DNA of 64,000 nucleotides from Ifrita kowaldi (taxonomy: Eukaryota > Chordata > Aves > Passeriformes > Cinclosomatidae). Positions within the stretch are counted from its first letter, which is position 1, and every line of letters begins with the position of its first letter. A program made the translations under genes and the position numbers. Shown one piece after another: positions 45,901-57,611 of this stretch. Where the stretch lies: positions 1 through 64,000 of the forward strand of contig VZRS01000319.1 of assembly GCA_013398055.1 (NCBI GenBank). Reading direction: 5' to 3'. The notes under the pieces were generated by a model. It saw only the letters and a program-made list of their open reading frames with translations, was not told the DNA's origin and did not search any database.

Positions 45901-48900
45901 AAGGATTCCGTGAGCGTTTTTTCCTTCATGACCCCGTCAGCAAGATGGAAACTCGTGGAGAATTAATTTATGGATATTTGACGTTGAGAAATAAGTACGA
46001 TGTGGATAAATCAGCAAATGCTGATGTTTAACAATAGCTCTGCACAAAAATAAAACTTCGTGGGTGCTTTGGTTTTCAGGAGCATCTCAGATGGTGTTGG
46101 ACACCTTTGTTCGGGCAAGGGAACAAAGGCCTTTAATTGCCATGACCAGCTTGGAGAAAGGGGAAATGACCCTCCCTTTAAAAAAGCTGGAATGTTTAAA
46201 ATCATTCCAACATCTTGAGGGCCTGACCATACCCTCAATCCCACTGGGAAGATGGAGCAGTAATCACAGGATTTTTTCACTTGCATATTCCATATAGTGA
46301 AGGAAAAACAAGGTGAGAGCACATGGGTACAACCAGAATGGGGAAATCCAGGGATTGCAGGAGTTGTTGTCCCAGTCTTTGTCTGGAGGGATTTTTAGGC
46401 ATCCCTCACTGTGGAAGACAAGTAAACAGGAAGAAACACCAGGCTTCTTCTAAAAAGAAAATCAAGCCTGAATCCTCAGAGGTGCAGAAGAAACCTTAAA
46501 GACGCAAAATGGAAAAAAATCCCAGTATGAGAAGGCGAATAAAGAGCCTACATTTATTTTTGCAGAAGTCTGATGAAGTTTAAGTCCATAATAAGCCTGG
46601 GGTGGGAGGGGGGAAGGCAGCGAGAGGGGCTGACTCATGTTTTTTGAATGTTTGGGGTTAGCACCAGTGTGTTTGGCGAATTCTTCTGTGTACTTAATAT
46701 GTGTGAAGGAAATTATAATTGGTCCATAGATGATTTGTTAACTAAAAATAGGGGCTAAAGCTGTAAAAATATTTGTAACGTAAAATTTCAGCAGCTCTTC
46801 ATCATTCTTTAGTGCTTTCCCCCAAACACGTTGCGAACCATGGGGTCCCTAAACGCCTCTCCAGGGTAATTTATTGGAGGGCTGATGGCAAAGCTGAAGA
46901 TGAATTTCAGCACTTGGGGTGAGATCTGCAAAGGCAGCTGAACCAGACGAGGACCTACCAAGGTAATGGAGCAACTCCTTCTCCATCACAACGAGGAATT
47001 CCCTCGCTGGCCTCAGTGTTGTCACCCTGCCAGCACCTTTTCTGCCATTAGAAATTTGTGTTTCTGAGCGAGGGAGCAGCAGCTGAGGTTTGGCTGTCTG
47101 AACAACCTCCCCTTGGTGTCCCCAAAGCAATAAACTCATCCCAGGATTTTATAATCATCATTTTATCTTCCCAGCCCTAATTTTCCATGTCGTTTCCATA
47201 TTTTGAACAACTTTCTGCCCGTGTTTGGCTACTTCTTCCTTTGAAAAAATAACGAAAAATCTTCTTGGACACCCCTTTTTCATGCAGCCCAAACAGGACC
47301 GTTCCCAGATGTCCTCAGCAAACTTTCCATGAGAGAGGAACCTCGAATGAGTCAGCCCTGTGTGGTCTCACTCGTTACGTGGCACGTCACCTCATTTTTT
47401 CGGGTACACGTAGGGAAAGTCACGGGGTGAAGCTGGAATTGATTGAAAGTCCAGTTGAACTTGGTGGAAAAATTCCTCTCTTGACCTTCCCAAGCTTTGG
47501 CTGCTTTCCAAGGCTCATGATGTTCACACCTCCTTAATGCAACCCCCGGCGCTTGAGTCATGTCGAGCTGGGGCGGGGGAAATGTCAGGTAATGCGGCCT
47601 CAGCAGCCACCCCGCAGGGGACTCAGCTTTTCCCAGCTTTTCCCAGGCCTGCCACGCTCCAGCCTGGAGTTCATGCCGTGCTCCCCGTCCCAGCGCATCC
47701 CAACCGGGCAGCTGATTTTGCTCTGCCTGCGACGGGAGATGGAGGAACGTGAGCTGCGCCCAACACCTCGCCCTTGACCTCAGCCTTGCTCCCGCTCCTC
47801 TCCACGAGCTCTGCCCCCTCCCAGCCATCCCCCCCTTCCTCTTCCTCTCCCCAGTCCCAGCCGTCTTGGCCGGCTCCAAAAATCTGTCAGCTGGAGTTCC
47901 TACTCCCTGAAATTATGGGCGATGGTTTGAGGCCTGCTCAGTGTTACCTCCCTGTCACTTCTCATTTGCCCTTTATTAATAGGTGGATGAACTTGAGCAA
48001 ATCCCACAAATTCCTCTGCTTTCCTCTTTTTGCCTTTCCATCCCATCTCTCTTTTGCTGCTCTGCCCTCTCAACCAACCCCTTCTCCCCCTTCAAACCCA
48101 AGTCAAAAATCAAGGTTGAAACCACTGTCCCTTAACCAGTTTTCACGTGTGTGAAAACTATCTCAACATCAAGGTTATTCCTTCTTGCAGAAGGAGTGGA
48201 GAGCTTGGGAGGGAACTTACCCGGCAATGGGATCCCCCTGCTAACAGTCATTTAATTTCATTTCTAATTTCAATCTCCACAATGGGACCATGAAGGAAAA
48301 AGCTGAGGAAATCCTCGTCCCCCTTGCTGTCACCTATTCCATCGGTCCAGAGAAGATGCCTGCACCAGAGGAAGACACAGCCTGCACATCCAGCATTCAG
48401 CAACGGAATTCTTTCCTTTAGGGGAATTCTGCTGCTTGAAGGCACTGGATTGAATTACAGGACACGTCTTTACTCGGGATGAAATCAGAATTTACTCAGA
48501 TCCACATGACCTGACAAGCCATCTCTCACCTATCCGGGTAATTATCCACCCATTCCCTCCCTGTATTACCAGTGGATGCTCAGCATGGTCTGGTTTGGGT
48601 AGAACTGCGTGACTGATGCCAAAACATGGAGCAGTAATTTGGAGGAGAGAAGGTGGAATCATGGATGAACCACAAGCTGGTTGTCCCATGGATGGAATGT
48701 CACAGCAGTGTGGGAAGCCAGTGTTCGGCAGTGCTGGAGTTTCCTGAAGTCAGAAATCACAGGAAACAGCAAATTTTGTCCCAGATGGACCCAGCAGATT
48801 GTTTGTTGTGACCCTCAGGCTTTAAACTGAGAATAAGCAGACATTTTATTAAATAAAAAATATACGAAGCAAAAAATAATGAAATAAATATTTTACTAAA

Positions 48901-49060
48901 TAAAAAAATTATTAAATAAAAAATCCCTCCCATTATGGTTTTATGTTTGGCCCAATTTTTCAAGAAGCAAGGCCACCATTATCTTTGCATTGACCTAAAG
49001 TAAAAAATAATATTTCATTGTTTTCTTTAGAAAAGAAACATCACCCAGTCATCAGCATCC
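42999..49060. other. 6-kb repeat-poor non-coding block
   Basis: I recognise no CR1, LTR, gene or RNA gene. Pyrimidine tracts lie at about 44458-44485 and 45264-45302. An AT-rich run of AAATAAAAAA words occupies about 48840-48935. Open frames such as 47352-47879 (minus, 175 codons) show no recognisable domain. Confidence 0.5.
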
Positions 49061-49182
49061 CCCATCCCGGGAAGTGTCCAAGGCCAGGCTGGATGGGGCT
49101 CGGAGCAACCTGGGATAGTGGAAGGGGGAATGAGATGATCTTTGAGGTCCCTTCCAAGCCAAACCACTCTGGGACTCTATGA
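49061..49182 (+). mobile_element. CR1 LINE 3' fragment
   Basis: GGAAGTGTCCAAGGCCAGGC, TGGATGGGGCTCGGAGCAAC and GAGGTCCCTTCCAAGCC are sense CR1 blocks, ending in a weak GGGACTCTATG tail. Confidence 0.92.
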
Positions 49183-49447
49183 AAGGTGGTTTTTAAAGAC
49201 AGCATTTGGTTCTGGATTTCTGCAGTCGTGACCCATTCAGAGCTCCCATCCCATCAAATCCCGTTCCATCCACCGAGGAAGGAGGGAAATCAGACCATGG
49301 AGTTTGTCCTGCTCAGCCTGCGAGAGATTGTTGGGTTTTTTGGGATCTGAGCTCGTTGGGTGCGTGTGATGAAGGGCTTTAAAAAATCCATTTGATTTTA
49401 TTGTTGAATTTGTCAGGGTTTAATAACTCGCCTGGGTAAAAACCAAA

Positions 49448-49493
49448 CCTTGATGATCCTTGTGGGTCCCTTCCAACTCAGGAGATTCCATGA
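49448..49493 (+). mobile_element. CR1 LINE 3'-terminal stub
   Basis: CTTGATGATCCTTGTGGGTC, CCTTCCAACTCAGG and ATTCCATGACTGG are a sense CR1 end of the 'GTGGGTCCCTTCCAACT' type. Confidence 0.85.
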
Positions 49494-52070
49494 CTGGATG
49501 ATTGTCTCAACAACATGGCTGCTAAAAAATTAAATTAATTATTTCCTTAATCAAAACCAACAAATATTTCAGTTCTTTTGGCATAAATGTGACATTTTCT
49601 TCCGTAATTAAGGACCTCCTGTGACTTCTATGCCCTTAAGCGTGGGCTTAACCTGCAGCTCATCCTCAGATCCTTTGCCAAACCAAGTCTTTGATATCAA
49701 TTATTTTTCTGCTTCCCCTTCATCATTTCTCATCCCTTTCCTCATCTGCTCCTTCTAATCTCACCTCATTTTGTATAAATAAATCCTAAATAGATGTCAT
49801 TTATTAATTGTTAATTAATTGTTTATGTCAAACCAGTTTTGCTGTTTTGTTAGAGTTGAAGGCAACCCGAAAGATCCAGGTGCAGAAACCCAGAACTCAG
49901 TGGCTCGAAACCAACATGTGGATGGATCCAGTCAAATTCACTTTAATTAACTCTACTTCTTAACTGTCCTCCTGCATTTTGTCCCCCCACCTGCTGCTCC
50001 TTTGTTAAATAAAAATGTTATCTTGGTTCACGCTGTTTACATTTGCTTTTAGGCTAACACAGAACTGAGGTGGGTTTTGCTTGGCAAAGTAAAATGTTGC
50101 AAAGTTTGCTGAAAACTGTGATTTCCGTGTGATTTTTTTTTTTTGTATTTTGCCCTCACAGATGAATTCAACCCAGATCTACAAATGAGGTGAGTCTAAT
50201 TTCAACTCCTGACTATTTTATCAGTAAAGTGACAAATTTGCTGGAGAACAGTTTCCTGAGGATATTTGTTTTCTTTTTCTCACTTCTGCTGAGAGTTGGG
50301 ACATTATTTTTCTGTGGAAAGGCCACTTCCAGCTGAAACAGCTTCAGGCTTTGCTAAAATACAAATTTGTTTAAATGACTTCTACAGAAAAAGAAATAAT
50401 AAAGACACCCCCTGAAAAGAACAGGACCTCGATCAAAATTTGGTTCCTGGGGCTTCATTAACACAAATTGCCACAAATTCCCTCTGTAACTTGGGAATGT
50501 GATGTTACCTCTTTACCTTATTTATGAATTGATGGAAAATACGAAAAATGCTGCCTTTGTCTCGTCTCTCTGCACTGGCCATCCTGCACCGATCCGTGCA
50601 GGTTTTATAATAACCATGGGCAATTAAGAGTCACTTAAGGGCCCCTTTATGAAGGCAGAATAGATCCTACATTTATATTTCTGTATATGTAAGAATCCAG
50701 CCTTTCATCTCTTGGTGCCTTGATCTGTAATGACCATGAGAATTCCTGCTTTGTCCCTGAGCTCTTTGATCCCGGGAGATTTCCAGCTCCATCACTTTTG
50801 GGAGTCCCTGCCTGAGTGAGGACTTTGTTGGGCCTGCCACAGCATTCCCTGTTTCCTAAAACACGGCAGATGTCGAAACTCTCACTGTCAGGTAGGGCTG
50901 GAACCACCCCTGGCCCACTCAGTGTCCGAAACTCAATGGGTTCCTCTTAGAAAGCGGCAATTAAAATTATATATTATTGACACGGTTTGGGGTTTTGCCC
51001 CTGGGTAATTTTCTGAAAGCTGCTGGAGAACAGAAGAACCCCTTTCCTTTCTGACTCCTCTGCCACGCTCATATTTCACAACAGCAACGTCTCAGCCTTC
51101 CTGCACAGATGGACACACGGAAAATTGCCGGAGCTGGGCCTTGCCTTCAGCAAAAAATTGAGCTCTGCTAACTTGGATCTTCTTTTGTGCACGTGAACCA
51201 GAAGGGGAAACCACATTTACTTTTCTGCAGAATTTAAATCCTTGTTGGGATAGAGGAAGAAGGACCCCCAATGGATAAATGATGGGTGGGTGTCACCATA
51301 GGTCATCATTGCAAAATAATAATATAAATTTAATAATATAAAATACTTTTTTCAGCTCCAAAATCATGCTCCAGGCTCCATCAGCTCCCCTGCCTGCACT
51401 CAGATCCCTGCTGCCATCAAATCCCAAGGTTCAGATGAAGTGTCCTGGTGCAGATCCTTCTCTTTTTCACTTTTCAGAGCCTGGCAGTCCCATGATGATG
51501 CTGAAGTGAATTGGCCAAAGATAGAAAAATTGCCAGCTTGCTCTTAAAATATTTTCCTGTATTTTCCCCTTCACCTTCAGAATATGGAATAATAATTAAA
51601 ATATATGGAAACGAGGGAAAGAAAAGCAGCTAAGCAGAAACTACATTTTACTTCCTGATTTCTTGCTGCCGAAATTACGACTCCATTCGGGGAGAGAAGG
51701 AAAGGAAGAAATTAATTTTTTTCTGCGAGTTTCCACCAACTTAAACTGATCTCTTTTTGAGTAGTCGGTACCGTGAGACACAGCATGAGACACGGTGATG
51801 CTGAACATCGCTTTGCTGTGCAGGTGTCAGGATTTGGCCTGAGCACATGGTTAAATCCCATAGCCTGACACAAACCCCAAATAATTATTGGCCAGACCAT
51901 ACCTGAAAACTATTTGGCCACAGACAGATTTCTATCTCCCTGGCTTAGCGACAGGAGGGAAACCAGCCCTGTCTGCCCTAGATGACCACCTGTGAGTGAT
52001 TTACCTGCCTCACTGGGAGGTTATGAGGCAGCTCTAACAATCCCAGACTTCTGCCAGTCCCTTTGCTCCT
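49494..52070. other. 2.6-kb non-coding block
   Basis: No gene or repeat family recognised. AT-rich words occur at 49530-49560, 49790-49830 and 51315-51350. Confidence 0.5.
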
Positions 52071-52204
52071 GGAACTCGGCAGCTTTCCCAGGGAGGGTCT
52101 CTCCAGCCTCTTCTCTCCCGGAACTCAGCAGCTTTCCCAGGGAGGGTCTCTCCAGCCCCTTTTCTCCCAGAACTCAGCAGCTATCCCGGGGAGGGTCTCT
52201 CCGG
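52071..52204. repeat. 49-bp minisatellite, 2.7 units
   Basis: Units start at 52071, 52120 and 52169 with GGAACTCGGC-like sequence and contain AGCTTTCCCAGGGAGGG, then TCTCTCCAGCC. Spacing is exactly 49 bases each time, and the third unit is cut short near 52204. Confidence 0.95.
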
Positions 52205-52699
52205 GACCGTCTCGCTGCTGTAAGCTGAGCCGGTCAGGCAGGAGGTTTTAGGCTGCCCGAGGAATTCGGGGGAAGGGTTTCTAAGCTCCTCAGTGCGTAA
52301 GCCGTGCGAGCATATGGCCATAAATCCCATAAGCTTGGGCACTTAGTGGTGATACAATAGCACTTGATGGGCTCCCCGGGATAATGCTGCTCTCATGGAA
52401 GGGGGATGCTGAAGGGAAGGGCTGGAGCCTCGGGGGCGGCTCCACGGGCTTCGCTGTCTCAGGAAAAGTGGCAAATGTCCACTTTCGGCACAGCAGTTCC
52501 TCTGGGCAGCTGCTTTTATGGAGCCCCCGAGACGGAGACGGAGCTGTCGGCATCGTCTGCCAGGAGGAAGTTTGAGGAGAGCGGTCCTGATGTCCCCGGA
52601 GCACAGATGAGCTTTCCCCTTGCCTTCCCCTCTTATCCCTTGGCTGAGGATGAAGAGTCTGTTCATCCCTCCCTGCTCCTCCAAAGCTGGGCTCAGAAG
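52205..52699. other. Non-coding stretch
   Basis: No gene recognised. 52295-52375 has a word pattern (CATATGGCCATAAATCCC, then CAATAGCACTTGATGG) that could be conserved regulatory DNA, but this cannot be judged here. Confidence 0.45.
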
Positions 52700-53025
52700 A
52701 TCAGAGGATCACAGGATATCCTGAGTTGGACGGGACACACCGGCGTCGTCCAATCCAACTCCTGACCCTGCACAGGACGATCCCAGAAATCCCACCCTGG
52801 CCCTGAGAGCGTTATCCAAACACCCCTGGAGCTCTGGCAGCTTTGGGAACGTGACCATTCCCAAGGGAGTGCCCGACCACCCTCTGGGGGAAGAACCTGT
52901 TCCTGACATCCCACCTAAACCTCCCCGACACAGCTCCGGCCGTTCCCTCGGGTCCTGGCGCTGCCACGGAGAGATCGGAGCTGCCCCTGCGCTTCCCCTC
53001 GTGAGGAAGCCGCAGACGGTGATAT
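52700..53025 (-). mobile_element. CR1 LINE 3' portion, about 325 bp
   Basis: GGATCACAGGATATCCTGAG, TTGGACGGGACACACCGG, CAATCCAACTCCTGACCC, CACCCCTGGAGCTCTGGCAG and TCCCCTCGTGAGGAAGCC are successive CR1 blocks in reverse complement. It belongs to the same subfamily as at 4178 and 12235 and is the longest copy of it in the window. Confidence 0.9.
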
Positions 53026-53583
53026 TTAGGCTCTGTGCTTTGCGCTGGGTGCCGTGAGCATCGGCATCCCAAAATGCCGCCCCTCGTGCCAAACACCAGA
53101 CACCAGAAAGGATTTTTTTCCCGATTCGCTTCCATTTGGTTACGAGCCGATCGTGGCATTTCCTAGCGGGGCTCGCTGAGCAGCACCACCCCCTTCCTCC
53201 CCTCTCAGATGTCCCGGGGCTGAAGGGGCTAATCCTTTACATTAACCAGCCCATTAACCATTGTGCCTGTAAAAACACCCAGCCTGTCACAATGACTTCT
53301 GGCTCTGTTCCCTCCTGCCCATCAACTTGATCGAAGATAATGTGTAAGGGGATAGCTCGGCCGCTGCGTGCTGTTGACACTGGGAAGAAAGATCCCGGGG
53401 CTGAAGTGCCACTCAGGTTACAGATGAGCTGGAAAATCCACCCACTCCTGAGAGTGGTGACAGCTTTGTACACAAACTCCTGCTGCCCGCCATCCCGCCA
53501 TCGCAGGGGCTGCAGCCCTGCAAGGGCTTGACAGGCAGGGCTTTGAGGGAGCCAGCAGGGACCGGGGGATCCTGCTGGGGTCA
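53026..53583. other. Non-coding stretch, nothing recognised
   Basis: Mixed sequence between the CR1 and the 366-bp tandem array. No gene seen. Confidence 0.5.
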
Positions 53584-54708
53584 GCTGGGCCAGCTCTTTT
53601 TAAACCTTGGTGCTGGAGTGGAACAAGTTGTCAGCATAAGAGAAATCAAACTCGGGGATCTACTCACCCTCCTTTTTGGGCGGGGCAGCACAAGGGGCGG
53701 CGGAGGAGCTGGGTGCACAACAGCGTGTGGTGCCCGGGAGTTGCTCTTGCAGACACTCCAGGCTGTGGTGGATGATCCCTAAAAGCCATCCCAGTCTGCT
53801 GCCAGAATTCTGGCACCCCAGCCACAGCATCGGGGCCAGCAGTGTCCCACCCAGGACACCAGCACTCCACACTCTGCTGCTTCGCCTCACAGCAAGAGTT
53901 CTATAAATGCTTCAATATTAACTTTTTTTTTTTAACTTTGCCAGCTGGGTCATCTCTTTTTAAACCTTGATGTTGGAGCATGAGTGGAAAAAGTTATTGG
54001 CTTAAGAGAAATCAAACTTGGGGATCTACTCACCCTCCTTTTTGGGCGGGGCAGCACAAGGGGCGGCGGAGGAGCTGGGTGCACAACAGCGTGTGGTGCC
54101 CGGGAGTTGCTCTTGCAGACACTCCAGGCTGTGGTGGATGATCCCTAAAAGCCATCCCAGTCTGCTGCCAGAATTCTGGCACCCCAGCCACAGCATCGGG
54201 GCCAGCAGTGTCCCACCCAGGACACCAGCACTCCACACTCTGCTGCTTCGCCTCACAGCAAGAGTTCTATAAATGCTTCAATATTAACTTTTTTTTTTTA
54301 ACTTTGCCAGCTGGGTCATCTCTTTTTAAACCTTGATGTTGGAGCAGGAGTGGAACAAGTTATCGGCTTAAGAGAAATGAGATCAGGGGATCTGCTCATC
54401 TTTCTTTTTGGGAAGGGCAGATGGAGGAGCTGGATGCAGGTCGGGGTTGTTGTGGCCATGAGTTGCTCTTGCAGACACTCCAGGCTGTGGTGGATGATCC
54501 CTAAAAGCCATCCCTGGGATGTGTGGCGCTCTGCTCCCTGAATTTTGGCATCCAGCCCAAGGCCTCAGGACCAGCAGTGTCCCTCCCCGGGACAGGCCCT
54601 GCCTTGTCCCCTCACTCTGACACCGACACTCCACTGCTTCGCCTCACAGCAGGACTTTTATAAATGCTTTAAGGCAAGCCCTCAATGTTAACTTTTCTTA
54701 ACTTTGCC
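53584..54708. repeat. 366-bp tandem repeat, three units
   Basis: Each unit carries CTCTTTTTAAACCTT, CTTTTTGGG, GAGTTGCTCTTGCAGACACT, CTTCGCCTCACAGCA, and a T-run followed by ACTTTGCC. The CTTTTTGGG anchors at 53672, 54038 and 54404 are exactly 366 bases apart. Units 1 and 2 are almost identical from about 53647 to 53937. Unit 3 and the left edge of unit 1 are clearly diverged, with substitutions and indels. The pattern is an old array with one later duplication. Minus-strand open frames of 76 and 68 codons are copied exactly between units 1 and 2 but break up in unit 3, so they are not conserved as protein. I do not recognise the unit as a known element. Confidence 0.93.
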
Positions 54709-55463
54709 CCCCAAAAGTGTGTTTTTCTGATTTTTTTTTTCCATGGGAAAAGGTTAAAAAGTCAGCTTCCAACCTGCGGTGGCTCAGCCCGAAGCAGAAC
54801 ATTTCAGTTTTATCAGCTGGCATGAAGGGATCTGTTTCAAATCATTTTTGACAGCATATTAAGCTGCATTTCTATCCCAGCTTGAAGCTGGCCCGCCCAT
54901 TGTCATTCCCTTTCTCTGGAAACAACTCGCTTTTCTCCCGCTGAAACCCAGGTGAAAGAGCGGAGTGGGGGAATCACTGGGACGTGAACTCGGCCCGGAG
55001 GGGAGAAAGAGGGACTTGGATTCTCAGGATGTGGATCCAACAAAGGAGCAGTTTGATTCTCAGCTGATCTGAGAACAGCCCCTGCAGCCAGGCTGGATAA
55101 ACTGAAATGCAACGCTGCAGGAATCCTGCGTGTCCCTCACCTCGGACATTTATTCACCAGCAGGCACGGCCAGACTTCGCTGGCGGCTGTGACATTCCAC
55201 GAAACAGCAAGGATATGGAATAAAGGCCTCTGAGCACTCCAGGCTTTCCCAGGAGGGATGCAATATGTTGGGGTTAGGTGCAGTTTTTAGAATAGAAGCT
55301 CTCAGAGAAGGATTATTCATTGGAATAGTGGAAAATTATCGAAATGGAAAAAAATTGACCAAAACTGACTTTATATTTTTTCATGCACTGCCCTTCACTG
55401 CTGATGTGGGAGCTCCTCTTACAAAGGCAGAGAATGGAGTAATAGAAAGTTATCGCTGGTTTT
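54709..55463. other. Non-coding stretch, nothing recognised
   Basis: No gene or repeat family seen. Confidence 0.5.
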
Positions 55464-55640
55464 TCCAGAGAAGCTGTGGCTGTCCCTGGATCCCTGGAAG
55501 TGTCCAAGGCCAGCTTGGATGGGGCTTGGAGCAGCCTGGGATAGTGGGAGGTGTCCCTGCCCATGGCAGGGGGTGGAACAAGATGAGTTTTAAGGTCCCT
55601 TCCAATCCAAACCACTCCATGATCCCAGTTCTGTGATTTA
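55464..55640 (+). mobile_element. CR1 LINE 3' fragment
   Basis: CCAGAGAAGCTGTGGCTGTC, GGAAGTGTCCAAGGCCAGC, CCTGCCCATGGCAGGGGGTG and AAGGTCCCTTCCAATCC are sense CR1 blocks ending with CCATGATCC and a GATT-type tail. Confidence 0.93.
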
Positions 55641-57424
55641 AACACTCTGGGGACTGCTGTGACTCCGAGTGTGGGAGATGGGGGTAGAACTTGTGTTGAG
55701 ATCTAAACTTTCTCCAAAGAAATAGCTTTGTCAAATGAATCCTCTGCTCAGTGAATTCTTCTTTCAGTGGTTCATGTAGAAATGGAAGGGACTGATGGTA
55801 GATCTCTGATTGCCTGAGCCGAGATGTCTCCGTTCAGTTCCTCCTGCCTTTGTGTCAGCAGCGGGAGCGGTGTCTCCCTGCTCCCAACCCATCACCCATG
55901 AAGAGTTAATGGGTCGTGATGTGATGCCAAACACTTCATTCCAGCGGCTTGGATGGGAACCAGCAGCTCTCAAGTGAAGAGCACTTTAGAACCCAAGCTC
56001 AAACTTGCTGGCCCTGTTTCACCCTCAACAAAAAAAGCTGGTTTTAGTGTTTCCTCTGCGTGTCCAGTCTAATAAAACCCTGCCTCTCCCTGCCGTGTCT
56101 GCTGGTTGCAACACGATTGCCTTTTCCCAAAGGGCAGAGATGTTGCAAACTCCACGAGGAAACATCTGGAAGGTGGTCAGCAACCAGTGCAAGGTGCACT
56201 CAGCTGATTTCAGCACCTCGTTTCCCTCTTTAACGGGTGCTGAGGAGAGCTGATTTCCTGGAGTGAACTTCCTAGAGCCAGAATTGCCAGTGATATCTGC
56301 CCTTATCAGATGGAAATAATAAAGGAAGGGATGCCAGGAGATCATCAGCGCTCAATCCCCCTGCCTGGGGCTGCACTTTCGGGGAGTGAAGTGCTGATAA
56401 ATCTCTTTTCTTGCCCTAGGGAGGAACATAGGTGCTGGTCAGTCTGCTGATATTTGTTCTAGCAGTTTATATATTTATAATTCCACTCACTAAGGACCCT
56501 GGGCATTACGTGGATAGGTAACAACGGCAATTCAGCTTCGGAGACCTCAGTGAGAAAGGTTAGGACGAGGAAGGTTGAGAGAGAGAAAGAGATTTGGAAA
56601 AACAAAATAACGCAGAAAGTGGCAGCATCGCATTACCAGCACTTCATTCTGGAATCTGGAGAAACATGGAGACTTTTGTTTTACAGATGCAGGAATTTGA
56701 CTTTATTTTTGTTCCCTTCTCTCCCTTTAACAAGGAATCCTGAGTTGAACTCCTTGCCTGCTTACGGCACTCTGCCCTTGGCTGGCTCCCCCAGGCTTTT
56801 CCCTGCAAACCCTGGAGTGAATCGTTTGATCCCCTGGACGGGAGTTAGGGAAGCTCTGGAGCAGCTCGTTCATTCCCCGGCGGTGGCTGGGCCAGCCCAC
56901 GCGTGTTCCCGACTCCATCGGGATCCATTTCCCCAGCGGGGTCGGGCCGCGTGCTCCCGCATTCCTTTGGTCACAGGGGCGTAGGAAATGATCCCACTGC
57001 TCCACTTACATAAGGAAATGCCCTGGCAGAGCCAGCCTTGATTTTGTCACTCAATTTCGATGCCTTCTCTTTCCTCCTCCCCTTTTTCTGCTGCTCGTAA
57101 AAGCAGCCACGAGGCCACCACAGGAGTCATTAATCCGGCGAGGTGGGGAGGTCTCCACGCAAATGTTGCTGACTTGGGCTTTCAGCAGAGGTTTGCAGGG
57201 CTTTTCTAGCCCGGGCTTTCCCCTCCAGGGCTTGGGGCTCTGCGCTGGTGGACACAGGAGAGGACTTGGCCCGACGAAATGTAGGAATTGCTGGTTCCAG
57301 TAACCACTGGCTCCAAGCAAAGACAGAAAGCCAGGCGGGGAGGCATTGGGGCGAGGGAGGAATTTCCACCACAGCGTGATGTTGGCTTTGTGATTCAATA
57401 CAATCAACATGTGGGGATTTTATT
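55641..57424. other. 1.8-kb non-coding stretch
   Basis: No gene or repeat family recognised. 56850-56985 is GC- and CpG-richer than its surroundings but too short for a CpG island. Confidence 0.5.
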
Positions 57425-57611
57425 TCTCTTCCTTCTCCTTCTCCTTCTCCTTCTCCTTCTCCTTCTCCTTCTCCTTCTCCTTCTCCTTCTCCTTCTCCTT
57501 CTCCTTCTCCTTCTCCTTCTCCTTCTCCTTCTTCTTCTTCTCCTTTCCCTTCTCTTTCTTCTATTTCTTCTCCTTCTCCTCCTTCTCCTTCCCCTTCTCC
57601 TTCTCTTCTTG
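57425..57611. repeat. (CTCCTT)n polypyrimidine hexanucleotide array
   Basis: The array has about 16 pure CTTCTC-type units (about 57431-57527) followed by 80 bases of degenerate CTT/TCC pyrimidine sequence. The plus strand is all pyrimidine over about 115 bases. Every frame is open (poly-Leu, poly-Ser/Phe, poly-Arg, poly-Glu/Gly), which produces spurious frames up to 209 codons. Confidence 0.96.

Noticed and set aside
53660..54256. Repeated 76- and 68-codon minus-strand frames as duplicated small genes
   Set aside because: They are identical only because units 1 and 2 of the 366-bp repeat are. In unit 3 the frame is disrupted by indels, so there is no sign of selection on protein.
56850..56985. 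CpG island or promoter
   Set aside because: It is only about 135 bases of raised CpG, with no TATA, initiator or first-exon evidence.
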